A DNA stretch of 64,000 nucleotides from Gallionella sp. (GTDB lineage: Bacteria; Pseudomonadota; Gammaproteobacteria; Burkholderiales; Gallionellaceae), in assembly GCA_028687575.1 (NCBI GenBank), contig JAQTZW010000001.1, positions 1-64,000 of the forward strand, given 5' to 3'. The position numbers and the translations under genes are program-made. Every line of letters begins with the position of its first letter. Within the stretch, counting starts at the first letter, position 1. The notes beneath the pieces were generated by a model, which saw only the letters and a program-made list of their open reading frames with translations, had not been told where the DNA came from and ran no database searches. Below are positions 63,744 to 64,000 of this stretch, one piece after another.

Positions 63744-63762
63744 TTAATGAGTTTCTATACTA

Positions 63763-63940
63763 GGAATTCAACGAAGTAACGCAAAAAACCTTCACGCTCT
63801 GTAGTACGTCTCCAGCACGTCTGGGAATTTCAGTCGCACAGCTCAAAAATCCGAGTACGTCTGTGGCACGTCTAGGAATTCAGGATGCACCGCGAAAAAC
63901 TCCTACACGCTCTGTGGTACGCCTACAAATTGTCATATAA
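63763..63940. repeat. degenerate tandem-repeat region, interrupted by IS630
   Basis: GCACGTCTGGGAATTTCAG (from 63815) and GCACGTCTAGGAATTCAG (from 63866) are about 51 bases apart. A third copy is split by the IS: ACACGTCTA at 62561-62569 joins GGAATTCA at 63763. Related CACGCTCTGTGGTACG units lie between. No gene is evident from 63761 to 64000. Confidence 0.6.
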
Positions 63941-64000
63941 AACTCCCTGCGAAATACTCAGCAAATTAGACGAGTAGTTCGCAGATTTTTCTTGCAAACA

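Larger units (their letters stand above)
62570..63760 (+). mobile_element. complete IS630-family insertion sequence
   Basis: About 28-base terminal inverted repeats: the left end starts GTATATAAACACATAAATAA and the complement of the right end starts GTATAGAAACTCATTAATTA, both continuing CGAAACAT. TA stands on both sides (62568-62569 and 63761-63762), the normal target duplication of IS630. It carries one transposase in two frames. Confidence 0.92.

Noticed and set aside
63763..63940. Spaced repeats considered as a CRISPR array
   Set aside because: Repeat units are degenerate, spacing is irregular, related sub-motifs fill the spacers, and no cas gene is present.

Overview
The window looks like the chromosome of a betaproteobacterium, plausibly of the Nitrosomonadales/Gallionellaceae type. 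This is inferred from the glnB, guaB, guaA order, the protein flavour, and the density of metal and iron genes; no rRNA or other marker gene is present to prove it. No tRNA, rRNA or CRISPR array was seen.

Layout. (1) 1-4.7 kb: housekeeping genes, with an ankyrin-repeat protein, PII protein glnB, and the GMP-synthesis pair guaB and guaA, closed by a strong terminator. (2) 4.6-26.8 kb: the left part of an integrative conjugative element (ICE) that appears to sit in the 3' end of guaA. It opens with a P4-type integrase, an AlpA-like regulator, a BRO-N antirepressor-like protein and an XRE repressor. Divergent from the repressor runs a long operon: a 49-aa gene, a replication-initiator-like gene carrying an iteron cluster inside its coding sequence, FlhD-like and FlhC-like activators (compare SetD/SetC of SXT/R391 elements), a VirB1-like transglycosylase, an OmpA-like lipoprotein, and an F-type mating-pair-formation set (pilin, traL-E-K-B-dsbC-V-C-trbI-F-H-G). 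traW, traU, trbC, traN, traD and a relaxase are not present. A membrane protein gene and an AbrB/PIN toxin-antitoxin pair close this part.

(3) 26.9-56.3 kb: a large metal-handling island. It holds a Cu/Ag RND pump (cusCBA, with a CusF-like domain fused to CusB), DUF411, DUF2231 and other small exported proteins, an HD-GYP phosphodiesterase, a Cu(I) P1B-ATPase with YHS and metal-binding domains, further copper-associated small genes, a second RND pump (czcCBA type) with a PII-like protein, Fur with a Fur box, a cupredoxin and an FTR1 iron permease, a Zn/Cd/Pb P1B-ATPase, and a drug/metabolite transporter with a histidine-rich tail. Several small genes here are damaged. Whether the island is ICE cargo or flanking chromosome cannot be decided, because no right attachment site is visible.

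(4) 56.7-60.6 kb: a PepSY protein, two paralogous COG4705-like membrane proteins and an OmpR-type two-component system. (5) 60.66-64 kb: a complete IS3-family element, then a complete IS630-family element that uses a predicted -1 frameshift and interrupts a degenerate tandem-repeat region.

How the parts work together (inference): the XRE repressor would hold the element silent; relief would express the FlhDC-like activators and the initiator, allowing replication or excision and transfer. The island moves Cu, Ag, Zn, Cd and possibly Pb out of the cytoplasm and periplasm and brings iron in under Fur control. Region (2), with its regulatory switch and iteron-bearing initiator gene, is the best candidate for an under-described system.
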